A stretch of 64,000 nt of DNA from Afipia sp. (lineage in GTDB: Bacteria > Pseudomonadota > Alphaproteobacteria > Rhizobiales > Xanthobacteraceae): NCBI GenBank assembly GCA_017474385.1, contig JAFVHU010000150.1, positions 20,324 through 84,323 on the forward strand, in the 5' to 3' direction. Made by a program: the position numbers and the translations under genes. The notes under the pieces are model-generated. The model saw nothing but the letters and a program-made list of their open reading frames with translations, had not been told where the DNA came from and did not search any database. Numbering within the stretch: the stretch's first letter is position 1; each line of letters opens with the position of its first letter. Below, in pieces: positions 49,752 to 58,480 of this stretch.

Positions 49752-51188
49752 TCAGATGTCGGCTTCGCGGTCGGGGCCGACATAGGCGATGCGGACCATG
49801 TTCGTCGTGCCCGGCGTGCCGAGCGGTACGCCGGCGACGATGATCACGCGCTGACCGGCTTTCGCAAAGCCGTCACGGAATGCGATGCTCCCTGCGCGGT
49901 CGATCATGTCGTCCTGATCATGCGCGTCTTCCGCGATCACACAATGCACGCCCCACACCAGCGACAGTTTGCGGCCGGTGTTGACGCTCGGCGTGATGGC
50001 GACCACCGGCGGCTTCGGCCGCTCGCGTGCGACGCGTAGCGCGGTCGAGCCCGAGCTGGTCCAGCAGATGATGGCCGAGAGTTCGAGCGTTTCCGCGATC
50101 TGGCGCGCGGCGTCGGCGATGGCGTCGCCCGCGGTGGCTTCGGGATCTGGCCTCTGTGCCGCGATGACGCCGCGATAGGTCGGATCGCGTTCGCATTCCT
50201 CGCCGATGCGGTTCATGGTCAGCACCGCTTCGACGGGGAACTTGCCCGCGGCGGATTCCGCCGACAGCATGATGGCATCCGCGCCTTCGAACACGGCATT
50301 GGCGACGTCCGAGACTTCGGCGCGCGTCGGCACCGGCGACGTGATCATCGACTCGAGCATCTGGGTCGCGATCACGACGGGTTTGCCGGCGCGCCGCGCC
50401 ATGCGCGTCATCTGCTTCTGAAGCCCGGGCACGCGTTCGGCCGGCAGTTCGACGCCGAGGTCGCCGCGCGCGACCATCAGCGCGTCGGACGCCTCTATGA
50501 TTTCGGCGAGCCGGTCGATGGCCTGCGGCTTCTCGATCTTCGACATGATCGATGCGCGGCCGCGCACCAGTTTCTTGGCCTCGATCACGTCGTCGGCGCG
50601 CTGTACGAACGACAGCGCGACCCAGTCAATGCCGGTCTCTAACGCGGCTTCGAGGTCGGCGCGGTCCTTCGGCGTCATGGCGGACACCGGCAGATCGGTG
50701 TCGGGCAGGCTGACGCCCTTGCGGTCGGACATTTTCCCGCCGGTCACAACCCGCACCAGCGCGTGTTCTGGCGAGGTCTCTTCGGCGATCAGGCGAAGCT
50801 TGCCGTCGTCGATCAGCAGGGCATGGCCCGGCCGCAGCGCCTTCAGAATTTCCGGATGGGGAAGATGGACGCGGGTCTTGTTGCCCGGCGTTGGATCGGC
50901 GTCGAGGGTGAACATCGCGCCGTTGTTGAGTTCGACAAAGCCGTTCTCGAAATTGCCCAGCCGCAGCTTCGGCCCCTGAAGGTCGACCAGAATGCCGATC
51001 GGCCGGCCGTAGCTGCCTTCCACGCTGCGGATCGTCGCCACAAGTTCGCGCATCTTGTCGTGCGGCGTGTGGCTCATGTTGATGCGGAACACGTCCGCGC
51101 CAGCCTCGAACAGCTTGCGGATGGATGCGCTGTCCGACGATGCCGGTCCAAGCGTGGCGAGAATTTTGATGCGTCGCAGACGTCTCAT
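49752..51188 (-). CDS. pyk: Pyruvate kinase
   Basis: A 478-residue glycolytic enzyme making pyruvate and ATP from phosphoenolpyruvate and ADP. It opens MRRLRRIKILATLGPAS and carries FRINMSHT, GPKLRLG, the active-site Lys in IMSKIEKPQAI (near 217), MVARGDLGVELP (near 236-247) and TQMLESM. The allosteric C-domain (about 345-478) is present. Its start overlaps the DUF1036 gene stop by 4 bp (ATGA), so the two are coupled. Confidence 0.96.
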   Translation of the reverse strand: MRRLRRIKILATLGPASSDSASIRKLFEAGADVFRINMSHTPHDKMRELVATIRSVEGSYGRPIGILVDLQGPKLRLGNFENGFVELNNGAMFTLDADPTPGNKTRVHLPHPEILKALRPGHALLIDDGKLRLIAEETSPEHALVRVVTGGKMSDRKGVSLPDTDLPVSAMTPKDRADLEAALETGIDWVALSFVQRADDVIEAKKLVRGRASIMSKIEKPQAIDRLAEIIEASDALMVARGDLGVELPAERVPGLQKQMTRMARRAGKPVVIATQMLESMITSPVPTRAEVSDVANAVFEGADAIMLSAESAAGKFPVEAVLTMNRIGEECERDPTYRGVIAAQRPDPEATAGDAIADAARQIAETLELSAIICWTSSGSTALRVARERPKPPVVAITPSVNTGRKLSLVWGVHCVIAEDAHDQDDMIDRAGSIAFRDGFAKAGQRVIIVAGVPLGTPGTTNMVRIAYVGPDREADI

Positions 51189-51736
51189 TTAGGATTTCCA
51201 GGAGCTGCACCGGGAAGTGCGCCGGGTTGTGCAGCCCCCGGCGCATTCGGCATGCCGGGAAGGCCTGGCGAGCGTGGGTTCTGTTCGGTGGATTCTGTCA
51301 ACTGCACGGTCCAGGCGCGCTGTTCGCCGGTATCGACCTCGAAGTATCCGGTGCGATCGAACCCGCGCGCCAGACAGTCTTCCGTGCCCTTGATGGTGAA
51401 TTCCTTGTCGCGTGAACACATGAAGGCTTGCCCCGACCACTCACCGCCGCGGTCATAGTCGATGGCGTAGATATAATAGTATCGTGCGACAAGCGTTCCA
51501 CGCAGCAGGGTTTCGCAGGCCCGGGACGACACGTTCCACCAGCCCTCTGTCACCCAGCCCTCATTATCCTTGTAGCCGAGTGCGATACCGACCCGGCTCG
51601 ATGTGTTGTTGCAGAGCCGGAAATCCGCGGCCGCGGGTGCACTCCACGCGCACAGCCCGATCAGCACGACAAGCCCGGTGAGGGCGGCGGTGATCGAACG
51701 GGGAAGCGTCATGCGGCGGGAAATCGTGGCTGTCAT
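51185..51736 (-). CDS. DUF1036 secreted protein
   Basis: A 183-residue protein with a signal peptide (about 14-37, ending PAAAD) and a DUF1036 domain: FRLCNNTSSRVGIALGYKD, EGWWNVSSRACETLL, YYYIYAIDYD and FMCSRDKEFTIKGTEDC. Paired cysteines suggest periplasmic disulphides. A Pro/Gly/Ala tail (about 155-183) follows. The function is unknown. It lies directly upstream of and overlaps pyk, an order conserved in Rhizobiales. Confidence 0.92.
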   Translation of the reverse strand: MTATISRRMTLPRSITAALTGLVVLIGLCAWSAPAAADFRLCNNTSSRVGIALGYKDNEGWVTEGWWNVSSRACETLLRGTLVARYYYIYAIDYDRGGEWSGQAFMCSRDKEFTIKGTEDCLARGFDRTGYFEVDTGEQRAWTVQLTESTEQNPRSPGLPGMPNAPGAAQPGALPGAAPGNPK

Positions 51737-52001
51737 CTAACCAAGTACTATCAACCGTTCGTTGATTTCGCGTAACACATTGACCATGATCGGCAAAAAG
51801 CGGAGATCCCATGTCCGGTCAGGCCCGATCACTATAAGGGGGCTTGGCGGTTTCGCCAAACCATGAGGAAGCCTTAATAGGTCACTTGCCGCGTTGCGGC
51901 GCGGGCCGGTTTGGTTTTTTCCGCCATATGGAAAATCGCCGGATCCGGTCCCATGTTAGATGGCCGTATGGGACGGCCCAAACGACTGAAATCGCGGAAA
52001 A

Positions 52002-52310
52002 ATGACCATGGCCATTGATGACAAGACCCGGACGGAATTGGAAGCAGCGGTTTTCCGCCGGCTCGTCGAGCATCTGCGGGAGCGGACCGACGTGCAGAAT
52101 ATCGACCTGATGAACCTCGCGGGCTTCTGCCGCAATTGCCTCTCGAACTGGCTGAAAGAGGCCGCCGACGAGAAGGGCTTGGGCTTAAGCAAGGACGAAA
52201 GCCGCGAGGCGGTCTATGGCATGCCGTACGAGACCTGGAAGGCGACGTATCAAAGCGAGGCGACGCCGGAGCAGCAGGCGGAGCTGAAGAAGAGCCACGC
52301 AGGGCACTGA
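52002..52310 (+). CDS. DUF1244 family protein
   Basis: A 102-residue cytoplasmic protein of DUF1244: AVFRRLVEHLRERTDVQNIDLMNLAGFCRNCLSNWL (split) with the invariant FCRNC cysteine pair, then AVYGMPYETWKATYQ. Structures of the family show a small helical dimer; the cysteine pair may bind metal. No catalytic role is established. It is transcribed away from the DUF1036-pyk operon and followed by a terminator. Confidence 0.92.
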   Translation: MTMAIDDKTRTELEAAVFRRLVEHLRERTDVQNIDLMNLAGFCRNCLSNWLKEAADEKGLGLSKDESREAVYGMPYETWKATYQSEATPEQQAELKKSHAGH

Positions 52311-52325
52311 AACACGCAAGCGAAA

Positions 52326-52350
52326 TCGGCGCGCTGGCGCCGACTTTTCT
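52326..52350 (+). terminator. Rho-independent terminator after the DUF1244 gene
   Basis: TCGGCGC-gctg-GCGCCGA followed by CTTTTCTTTC, 15 bp after the stop codon. Confidence 0.8.
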
Positions 52351-52482
52351 TTCTTCTGTGGGTCACTGTGGATGACCGTGGCTCCGCCTTGACGGGGCTC
52401 GCTACACTCTTGAGTGTAAAATTTGAATGACGTGCCCCGCACGCTCCCTTCAAGCCTCATACAGAGTTCAGGAGTATCTCCG

Positions 52483-52755
52483 ATGGCTATGCCTGCCGAG
52501 AAAGACAATGACGATACCGCGCATAGCTTCGCCAAGGGGCAGCTCAAGGCCATCATCGAGCGCATCGAGAAGCTGGAGGAAGAGAAGAAGACCATCAGCG
52601 ACGACATCAAGGACGTCTATGGTGAAGCCAAGGGCAACGGCTTCGACGTCAAGGCGCTGCGCACCATTATCCGCATGCGCAAGCAGGACGCCGACGAGCG
52701 TCAGGAACAGGAGACGATCCTGGAAACCTACATGCAGGCGCTAGGGATGCTGTGA
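52483..52755 (+). CDS. gapR: GapR-type nucleoid protein (DUF2312)
   Basis: A 90-residue DUF2312 protein. The helical core [48 protein letters not shown] (split) matches GapR, a Caulobacter nucleoid protein that clamps overtwisted AT-rich DNA ahead of replication and transcription and is essential there. The Lys-rich helices that contact DNA are kept. ATG at 52483 follows AGGAG; upstream in-frame codons are unconserved. Confidence 0.93.
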   Translation: MAMPAEKDNDDTAHSFAKGQLKAIIERIEKLEEEKKTISDDIKDVYGEAKGNGFDVKALRTIIRMRKQDADERQEQETILETYMQALGML

Positions 52756-52885
52756 TTTTGCGGCACCGCAGAATCGGAACAATCGTCGATAAGCCTCACA
52801 AAAAGATAGAACTTCACCACATCGCCCCTTGAGAAGAGGTGCGCCGATGTGTTTGTTGATTCGGATAATGAAGTCTGGAGGAACA

Positions 52886-53869
52886 ATGGTGAAGATATTC
52901 AGAAAGATGACGCTGGTCTTGTTTCTGGCGTACAGCGTGACATTCGGGGGTCTGTCTCCCTCGCTGGGACAGTCATTTCCGGACAGGCCCATCACACTGA
53001 TTGTTCCTTTTGCAGCGGGCGGATCCACCGATCTTGTGGCCCGTGTTGTCGCGACCAAAATGTCCAGCGATTTCGGCAAGCAGGTCGTGGTGGAAAACGT
53101 CGGTGGAGCGGGGGGCAGCCTCGGGGCAGAGCGTGTGGCCCGGGCAAAGCCCGACGGATACACCATTCTCATGGGCACCGTTGCGACGCACGCCCTCAAT
53201 CCGCTGATGCTCAAAAAGAAGCCTTACGATGCCGAGAAGGATTTCGCGCCGATCTCGCTGCTGGCGATCGTTCCGAACGTGCTGGTCGTCAACCCGCAAC
53301 TGCCGGTCAAGAATGTCGCTGAGCTGATCGATCTCTTGAAGAAGAATCCGGACAAGTATTCCTATGCCTCGTCGGGCAACGGAACACCGCTTCACCTGTC
53401 GGGTGAACTGTTCAAGTCAATGGCTGGCGTATCGGTCGTGCATGTTCCTTATCGGGGCGCAGGTCCGGCACTGAACGATGTGGTCGGTAATCAGGTTCCG
53501 ATTTTGTTCGACAACCTCCCGTCGTCGTCGAGTCACATCAAGGGCGGGACGCTGAAGGCTTTGGGCGTCACGACAAAGGAACGTGTCCCGTCATTTCCTG
53601 ACATACCGACCATCGCGGAGACGGTTCCGGGCTATGAAACCTACACATGGAACGCGCTGTTCGCGCCTGCCGGTACGCCGCCGGACGTCATCAGCCGTCT
53701 GAACGGGGTTGCGAAAAAGGCCATGGCGGATCCCGAGGTCATCAAGCGGATGGACGATTTCAGCGCGAAGATCGTGGCGTCCTCTCCGGAGGCTCTGGCA
53801 GTTCATGTCAAAGCCGAGCTTGCCAAATGGGAGCCCGTCATCAAGGGCAGCGGCGTCCAGTTGGACTAG
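52886..53869 (+). CDS. Bug-family tripartite tricarboxylate transporter binding protein
   Basis: A 327-residue periplasmic binding protein. Signal peptide about 1-28 (ending LGQS), then FPDRPITLIVPFAAGGSTDLVARVVA, NVGGAGGSLGAERVARAKPDG, PYDAEKDFAPISLLA, VPYRGAGPALNDVVG and FPDIPTIAETVPG. GGAGGAACA sits just before the ATG at 52886, which fixes the start over two upstream in-frame ATGs. Like the other three Bug genes here it has no transporter partner. It is followed by a strong terminator. Confidence 0.93.
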   Translation: MVKIFRKMTLVLFLAYSVTFGGLSPSLGQSFPDRPITLIVPFAAGGSTDLVARVVATKMSSDFGKQVVVENVGGAGGSLGAERVARAKPDGYTILMGTVATHALNPLMLKKKPYDAEKDFAPISLLAIVPNVLVVNPQLPVKNVAELIDLLKKNPDKYSYASSGNGTPLHLSGELFKSMAGVSVVHVPYRGAGPALNDVVGNQVPILFDNLPSSSSHIKGGTLKALGVTTKERVPSFPDIPTIAETVPGYETYTWNALFAPAGTPPDVISRLNGVAKKAMADPEVIKRMDDFSAKIVASSPEALAVHVKAELAKWEPVIKGSGVQLD

Positions 53870-53913
53870 CTTCTCAGCGAAAACTGCATCGCAGGCGCTG
53901 CTCTGAATATGCG

Positions 53914-53950
53914 ATGGCGTCCCGGCGAAGGCCGGGACGCCATATTTCTT
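53914..53950 (+). terminator. Rho-independent terminator of the Bug gene
   Basis: ATGGCGTCCCGGC-gaag-GCCGGGACGCCAT, a perfect 13-bp stem, then ATTTCTT, 45 bp after the stop codon. Confidence 0.85.
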
Positions 53951-54046
53951 GTCACCATTTTTCAGGAGATGGCGCTCAATCGTCCCGCGCGATCCCGGCT
54001 CGCACTGTGATGACGAGATTTCAAATTGTCCGTCAGGTACGTCTGA

Positions 54047-55675
54047 TTATCGCAGCGCGGCCGTGCGCATTGCAAACGACGTGGTCGACAGCGTTGCGGT
54101 CGCAGGACCCGTGAACTTCTCGCAGATGATGCCCATCTGCGGATCTTCCGAGAACGTCATCGCCACCGCCGTGTTCGGCTTGACGAAGTGGACGCGCATC
54201 ACGGTCATGTCCTGATCGCCGAGCGACGAGACGGACAGCGACGTGCTGGCGCTGGGCGCGAGGATCATCGCGCGCATCCAGATGTCGTTGGTCTGGGAGG
54301 CCTGCTTGATCCGCGCCGAAGTCGCGATCGGGCCCTGGCGGGTTTTTCCGATCGTCGCACCGGGGGCCTTGATCTCCGCGCCGGACATCGGATTGGGGGC
54401 GAGTGCTGCGACGCGCGGGTTGCTGCGCGGAACGGGTGCGCTTGCGGCAACGATCTGGGCGCGGTCGAGCGGGGCATCGGCCGGCGCATAGGCCATCGCC
54501 TGCGAAACGTTCTGCGGCAGGCTGGCGGTGAACTGCGGATCGGCGGCGACCACTGCGCCGCGGGCCTTGAGGGCGGCGATCTGCGCCTGCGCCGCGGGCT
54601 TCGGTGCCGGCTCGTTATCCCAGAAGCCGCGGGCGTTGATGATGTCGATGGGGGATTGCGGGGCGTATTCGTCAGCCGGAACGGGCTTGAGCGCAGGTTG
54701 CTGTTGTTTGGGCGGCGCAGCGGTCTTCGTGTCGGCCGATGCCACCTGATAGGACGACGCGCCTGCGGGCTTGGCGCGCGGCAGCGGCACGCGTTCCAGA
54801 ACCTTCTCGGCGGCGTCCTTGGCCTTGTCGGCTGCGGCCATCGCCACCTGCGTAACCTTGCCGCCACGTGCGACATCGTCGTTGCCAACCTCTTCCTCGT
54901 CATCCGCCGATTTGCGGCCGAACAGCGAGGCCAGGAAGGTCTTCGACTTCGACGGCGCAGCAACATCCTCGCCGTTGCCGCGGCGCTGAATGTCGGCCAG
55001 CGCAAGCTCATAATTCTTCAGCGGCTTGCCGTCGGTCGGCACATGCACGGTGCGGCCATCCGGGAAGACCCGCGCGAGCTGATCGTGGGTCATGCGCGGC
55101 CAGTGGCGGATGCTGCCGACGTCGAGATGTACGAACGGCGATCCGGAGGTGGGGTAGAAGCCGACGCCGCCGCGTTGCAGGCGCAGTCCGGCGTAGCGGA
55201 TCTGTTCGAGGGGCACGCCGGGGATGAAGAAATCCATCGCGTGGCCCTGCATGTGCTGGCTGTGGCGCGCCACTCCCGAAGAGCGGCGGCGGAGCATGGA
55301 GTTGGTGGCCGGCGAGCGATAGGCGGAGATGATCTGGATCGGCTGTTTGCCGTCGACGTCGCGGTAGACCTCCCAGACGATGTCGAACAGCCGGCGGTCC
55401 ATCGTGGTGGAGTCCTGGCTGCGCCAGTCGCGCAGGAAGTGATTGAGTTTCTTCAGCGAGGTTTCGTCGTAGCGGCCGTTGCGCTTGAAGGTGACGGTGA
55501 GGTCTTCGCCGGAATGGGTGTGGTGGAAGGAGAGGGTGCGGGTGTCGCCGTCGGCGGTGGCGTTGTGGACGGAGCGGGCATTGGTCGCGACCAGCAGCAG
55601 CGAGGCAAGGCCGACGCGCACCGAAGTGCGCGAAAGCCATTCAAAGCCAATGCCGCGTGGAAAACCGCCCGCCAC
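54047..55675 (-). CDS. DUF882 (YcbK/MepK-like) murein peptidase with long C-terminal tail
   Basis: Encodes 542 residues. A hydrophobic N-terminal segment (about 16-35) is followed by a DUF882/peptidase M15-like domain (about 45-215). Likely zinc ligands are seen in SQHMQGHAMDFFIP (His and Asp, near 139-152) and PFVHLDVG (His-x-Asp, near 180). The E. coli relative MepK cleaves 3-3 cross-links in murein. The last 300 residues are low-complexity, Ala/Pro/Lys-rich and charged, ending in a small folded piece with MGIICEKFTGPATATLSTTSF. GTG start at 55675. The next gene upstream on this strand is an L,D-transpeptidase, which would make such 3-3 links. Confidence 0.87.
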   Translation of the reverse strand: MAGGFPRGIGFEWLSRTSVRVGLASLLLVATNARSVHNATADGDTRTLSFHHTHSGEDLTVTFKRNGRYDETSLKKLNHFLRDWRSQDSTTMDRRLFDIVWEVYRDVDGKQPIQIISAYRSPATNSMLRRRSSGVARHSQHMQGHAMDFFIPGVPLEQIRYAGLRLQRGGVGFYPTSGSPFVHLDVGSIRHWPRMTHDQLARVFPDGRTVHVPTDGKPLKNYELALADIQRRGNGEDVAAPSKSKTFLASLFGRKSADDEEEVGNDDVARGGKVTQVAMAAADKAKDAAEKVLERVPLPRAKPAGASSYQVASADTKTAAPPKQQQPALKPVPADEYAPQSPIDIINARGFWDNEPAPKPAAQAQIAALKARGAVVAADPQFTASLPQNVSQAMAYAPADAPLDRAQIVAASAPVPRSNPRVAALAPNPMSGAEIKAPGATIGKTRQGPIATSARIKQASQTNDIWMRAMILAPSASTSLSVSSLGDQDMTVMRVHFVKPNTAVAMTFSEDPQMGIICEKFTGPATATLSTTSFAMRTAALR

Positions 55676-55810
55676 TCAGAATCCCGTCAGCCGTCAGCCT
55701 GTTAGGTGATCTCCCGCTACCCCACGCAACGGGAGAGAATGAACATAGTCCTAAGGCAGGAGGGTTAATCGATATTTACCAATCCCCGCGCCTTGTCAGT
55801 TACGTCTTTC

Positions 55811-55873
55811 CAAGTCTTCGTTTGCCCAAGTCCTTAGCAATCCCAAGTCTTGATCAAGTCTTGCCCAAGTCTG
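55811..55873. repeat. Iterated CAAGTCTT motif, five copies
   Basis: CAAGTCTT or a one-base variant starts at 55811, 55827 (CAAGTCCT), 55844, 55855 and 55866 (CAAGTCTG), mostly preceded by CC. The last three are exactly 11 bp apart, the first gaps 16 and 17 bp. Read on the minus strand the array is AAGACTTG, upstream of the DUF882 gene. It resembles a multi-site operator and has no coding value. Confidence 0.75.
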
Positions 55874-55971
55874 TCACAGGCCCGTGAAGCGCCGAGTATG
55901 CCCCCCTGAGTATGGCAAAAAAGGGCCGGTAGGCCGATCCAGAGCGGAATGCTTTGGGGGCAATGGTTAAC

Positions 55972-55999
55972 AAAAAGGGCCCCGCAACTTGCGGAGCCC
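55972..55999 (-). terminator. Rho-independent terminator of the L,D-transpeptidase gene
   Basis: On the minus strand GGGCTCCGC-aagtt-GCGGGGCCC with one mismatch, followed by TTTTT. It lies 51 bp after the stop codon. Confidence 0.85.
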
Positions 56000-56050
56000 T
56001 GGAACTGTGAAAACGGCTGGAAATCAGCCCGTTTCGGCCGAATCCGGCGT

Positions 56051-58129
56051 TTAGCGAACCACCCGGCGCTGGCCGCGGATCGGAGCCGGCGGCGGGGTCG
56101 GGGCTCCGAACAGGCGCTCGAAGAAGCCCATGCCGCTGTTGCTGGCGAAGCTGTCGCCGGGAACCCGCACATTGGTCGGCCGGACATAGTTCGGCTGGGA
56201 GTGGGAGACGGCCATTTCCATCTCCCTGCCCTCGCTGCCCTTGAGCATCGAGATCACCCGGGCGTCGCGGCCATAGATGTCCTTGCGGAATTCCAGCTTG
56301 CCCGCGTCATCAACGAACGCCGTCTGATAGGTGATGTTGACCGGGATCGGCGTCGGGAAGTTGATGTTGAGCTCGCTGCGGCCGTACAGGCCTTTGATCT
56401 TTTCCGGCGTGTAGCCTTCCTTCGGCAGCGCGATGCTGAGCAGGTTCGCCGCGTACTGATCCGGATTCTGCACGCGCATGCAGCCGTGGCTGAAGGCGCG
56501 CTCTTCCTTGGCGAACAGGTGCTTGTCCGGCGTGTCGTGCTGATACACGAGGAACTTGTTCGGGAAGTTGAAGCGGATGCGGCCGAGGGCATTGGCTTCG
56601 CCGGGCGGCTGCGAGATGCGGACGCTGCCGTCGGCGGCGCGCGCGAGCTTGAGGCCCATGCGGTCGAGCACGGTCGGGTCCTGCGCCAGGGCGGGCAGAT
56701 ATTCGTTGTAGATGATCGACGGCGGCACGTTCCAGGTCGGATTGACGGTGATGAACTTCATCGTCTCCGTCAGTTCCGGCGTCGCATGCTTGCCGGGCTT
56801 GCCGACGACGACGCGCGTGGTCCATGCCTGCGCGCCGTTGTGCATCAGCTTCAGGGTGTAGTCGGGGATGTTGAGGATCACATAGGCGTTGCCGAGCGAT
56901 TTCGCACCGAGTTCGCGCGGCAGCCAGCGCCAGCGCTCCATGTTGGCGCGCACGATATCGATCTTGCGGTCGTTCCTGGGGCCGTTCATGGCGCGCACGG
57001 TGGCGTTATCGAGCACGCCGGTCGCTTTCAGATCGTTGTTCGACTGGAACTTGCGCACCGCGTCAGCGACCGCCGCATCGTAGCGCTTGTCGTCGGCGTT
57101 TTCCGTGACGTGGAGCTTCGCGCGCAGGGCAGGCACGCGCTCGTCTTCCATCACCACAGGGTTCGCATTCTTTTTCGTCGGCTTGACGAACTTCAACGCG
57201 TCGCCTTCGGCGATGTGCTTGGAGGTGTCTTCCGTGAGGCCGCGCAATTCGGCGAGCTTCGCCTTCAGGCCCTTGTAGCCCTTGTGCGGCGGATTGTAGC
57301 CCTCGAGTGCCGCCGAAGCGTCCTTCGCCGTGGAGACGTTGACAAGCACCTCGACCGGATCGACCGGATGTTCGGGATAGGAGATATCCGCGCTGACGCG
57401 CGAGAAGTGCATGCGGCCGCTCTGGGCGTGGCGTGCGTAGTCGAGCATGCTTTCGGTCAGGCGCAGTTCGGCCTCGGCCTGTGCGTCAGGCGTGGAAGCC
57501 GCGGCGAAATCCGGCGTCGGATAATCGGCGGGGCTCAGACCTTCGCTGCCCGCGTCCTTGAGACGTGCGATCACGCTCTTGGCGCGCGCCGTGGCTGCGC
57601 CGGCTTCGCTCCAGAGCGGAGCGTAGTTGCGGTCCTTGTAGAAGTTCTCGACGGCGATGCGTTCGTTCTTGCGGTCGAAGTAGCGCGCGCCCTTGGTCGC
57701 GATCAGGTCGCGCAGCTTCTCGGCAACCGGCTGATCGGCGGCGGCGACAGCGGGAGCAGCCTTCGCGGGCTCAACGGCCGGCGCTGCGGCAGCGGCTGCC
57801 GGCGGAGTTGCGGCCGGTGGCGCTGCGGTCGGCGCGGTCGCAGCGGGGGGAACGGTTGCGGTGGTGACCGGTGCGGCAGCAGGTGCGGCTGCCGCGGTGT
57901 CAGGCTTCGCAGTGTCAGGCTTGAAGTCGCTCGCGGTCGGCGGCGGAACGTTGGCGGGTTCGGGAAGCGGGACGGCGGCGTCGATGGCGAGATCTGCGGG
58001 GCTCTTCGAAGGGCCGGACTGCGCGTTGGCGGTGGTCGCGGCAACGGTCAGGAAGGTGGCCGTCACGGCCATCAGCACCCGGTCGAAGCCCTGAGAGCTC
58101 TTGCGGTGGCCGGTCGAAAAGTCACGCAT
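56051..58129 (-). CDS. L,D-transpeptidase (YcbB/LdtD type)
   Basis: Encodes about 692 residues. Signal peptide (about 18-37, ending TANAQ), a long Ala/Pro linker (about 50-125), a scaffold and peptidoglycan-binding region (about 125-370, FYKDRNYAPLWSEA and VADAVRKFQSNNDLKATGVLD) and the YkuD catalytic domain (about 400-600) with ERAFSHGCMRVQNPDQYA, in which Cys is the nucleophile and HGCMRV the signature. It makes 3-3 cross-links in murein, in the periplasm, and is insensitive to most penicillins. It is transcribed toward the DUF882 gene, separated by a terminator. Confidence 0.93.
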   Translation of the reverse strand: MRDFSTGHRKSSQGFDRVLMAVTATFLTVAATTANAQSGPSKSPADLAIDAAVPLPEPANVPPPTASDFKPDTAKPDTAAAAPAAAPVTTATVPPAATAPTAAPPAATPPAAAAAAPAVEPAKAAPAVAAADQPVAEKLRDLIATKGARYFDRKNERIAVENFYKDRNYAPLWSEAGAATARAKSVIARLKDAGSEGLSPADYPTPDFAAASTPDAQAEAELRLTESMLDYARHAQSGRMHFSRVSADISYPEHPVDPVEVLVNVSTAKDASAALEGYNPPHKGYKGLKAKLAELRGLTEDTSKHIAEGDALKFVKPTKKNANPVVMEDERVPALRAKLHVTENADDKRYDAAVADAVRKFQSNNDLKATGVLDNATVRAMNGPRNDRKIDIVRANMERWRWLPRELGAKSLGNAYVILNIPDYTLKLMHNGAQAWTTRVVVGKPGKHATPELTETMKFITVNPTWNVPPSIIYNEYLPALAQDPTVLDRMGLKLARAADGSVRISQPPGEANALGRIRFNFPNKFLVYQHDTPDKHLFAKEERAFSHGCMRVQNPDQYAANLLSIALPKEGYTPEKIKGLYGRSELNINFPTPIPVNITYQTAFVDDAGKLEFRKDIYGRDARVISMLKGSEGREMEMAVSHSQPNYVRPTNVRVPGDSFASNSGMGFFERLFGAPTPPPAPIRGQRRVVR

Positions 58130-58480
58130 TCTCGCACCCCAAATTCTCACACCCTTGTCGGGTGAAACTGCCCCGGCATGGAACAGCTCATGTTGGTTCC
58201 GTCAGTACCTGTTGCAAAAGCGCCGGCTTGATCGGACTTTGCTACGCAATCCCGCATTGAAAACACTGCGAAACGGTACACGCGCCAGCTTGAAGCGGCC
58301 AGACGCCGCCGGATCAACTCGAAGTCATATCCAGAGAAATGACTTCAATTCGGCATTTCTTGCAACGATTTGCGCGCATTGCCGCGCGCTTTTCCTCTGT
58401 CTGTCACCGGTCCGCAACGGTTCAATGAGAGAAGCGAAAAAGCCGCCTATTCGTTCCATGCGAGGGGCGTGATTCGCCCT
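58130..58480. other. Intergenic region between L,D-transpeptidase and the sigma-54 regulator
   Basis: About 351 bp without a gene. A perfect dyad, GAAGTCAT (58321-58328) and ATGACTTC (58339-58346), with a 10-bp centre, could be an operator for the L,D-transpeptidase promoter on the minus strand. Nothing else is recognised. Confidence 0.45.

Larger units (their letters stand above)
55676..56050. other. Promoter region of the DUF882 gene
   Basis: About 375 bp with no gene. It contains a five-copy CAAGTCTT array (55811-55873) and the terminator of the L,D-transpeptidase gene (55972-55999). TTAATCGATATTTACC near 55768 resembles a CtrA-type TTAA-N7-TTAA site, with the second half imperfect. Confidence 0.5.

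Noticed and set aside
54188-55705. A 505-codon plus-strand open frame
   Set aside because: Antisense to the DUF882 gene, with the same low-complexity, Arg/Gly/Val-rich shadow composition and no ribosome binding site.
55949-58165. A 738-codon plus-strand open frame
   Set aside because: It is antisense to the L,D-transpeptidase gene, whose motifs are certain. Long antisense frames are expected in GC-rich coding DNA. Its translation is His/Arg/Val-rich with no family pattern.
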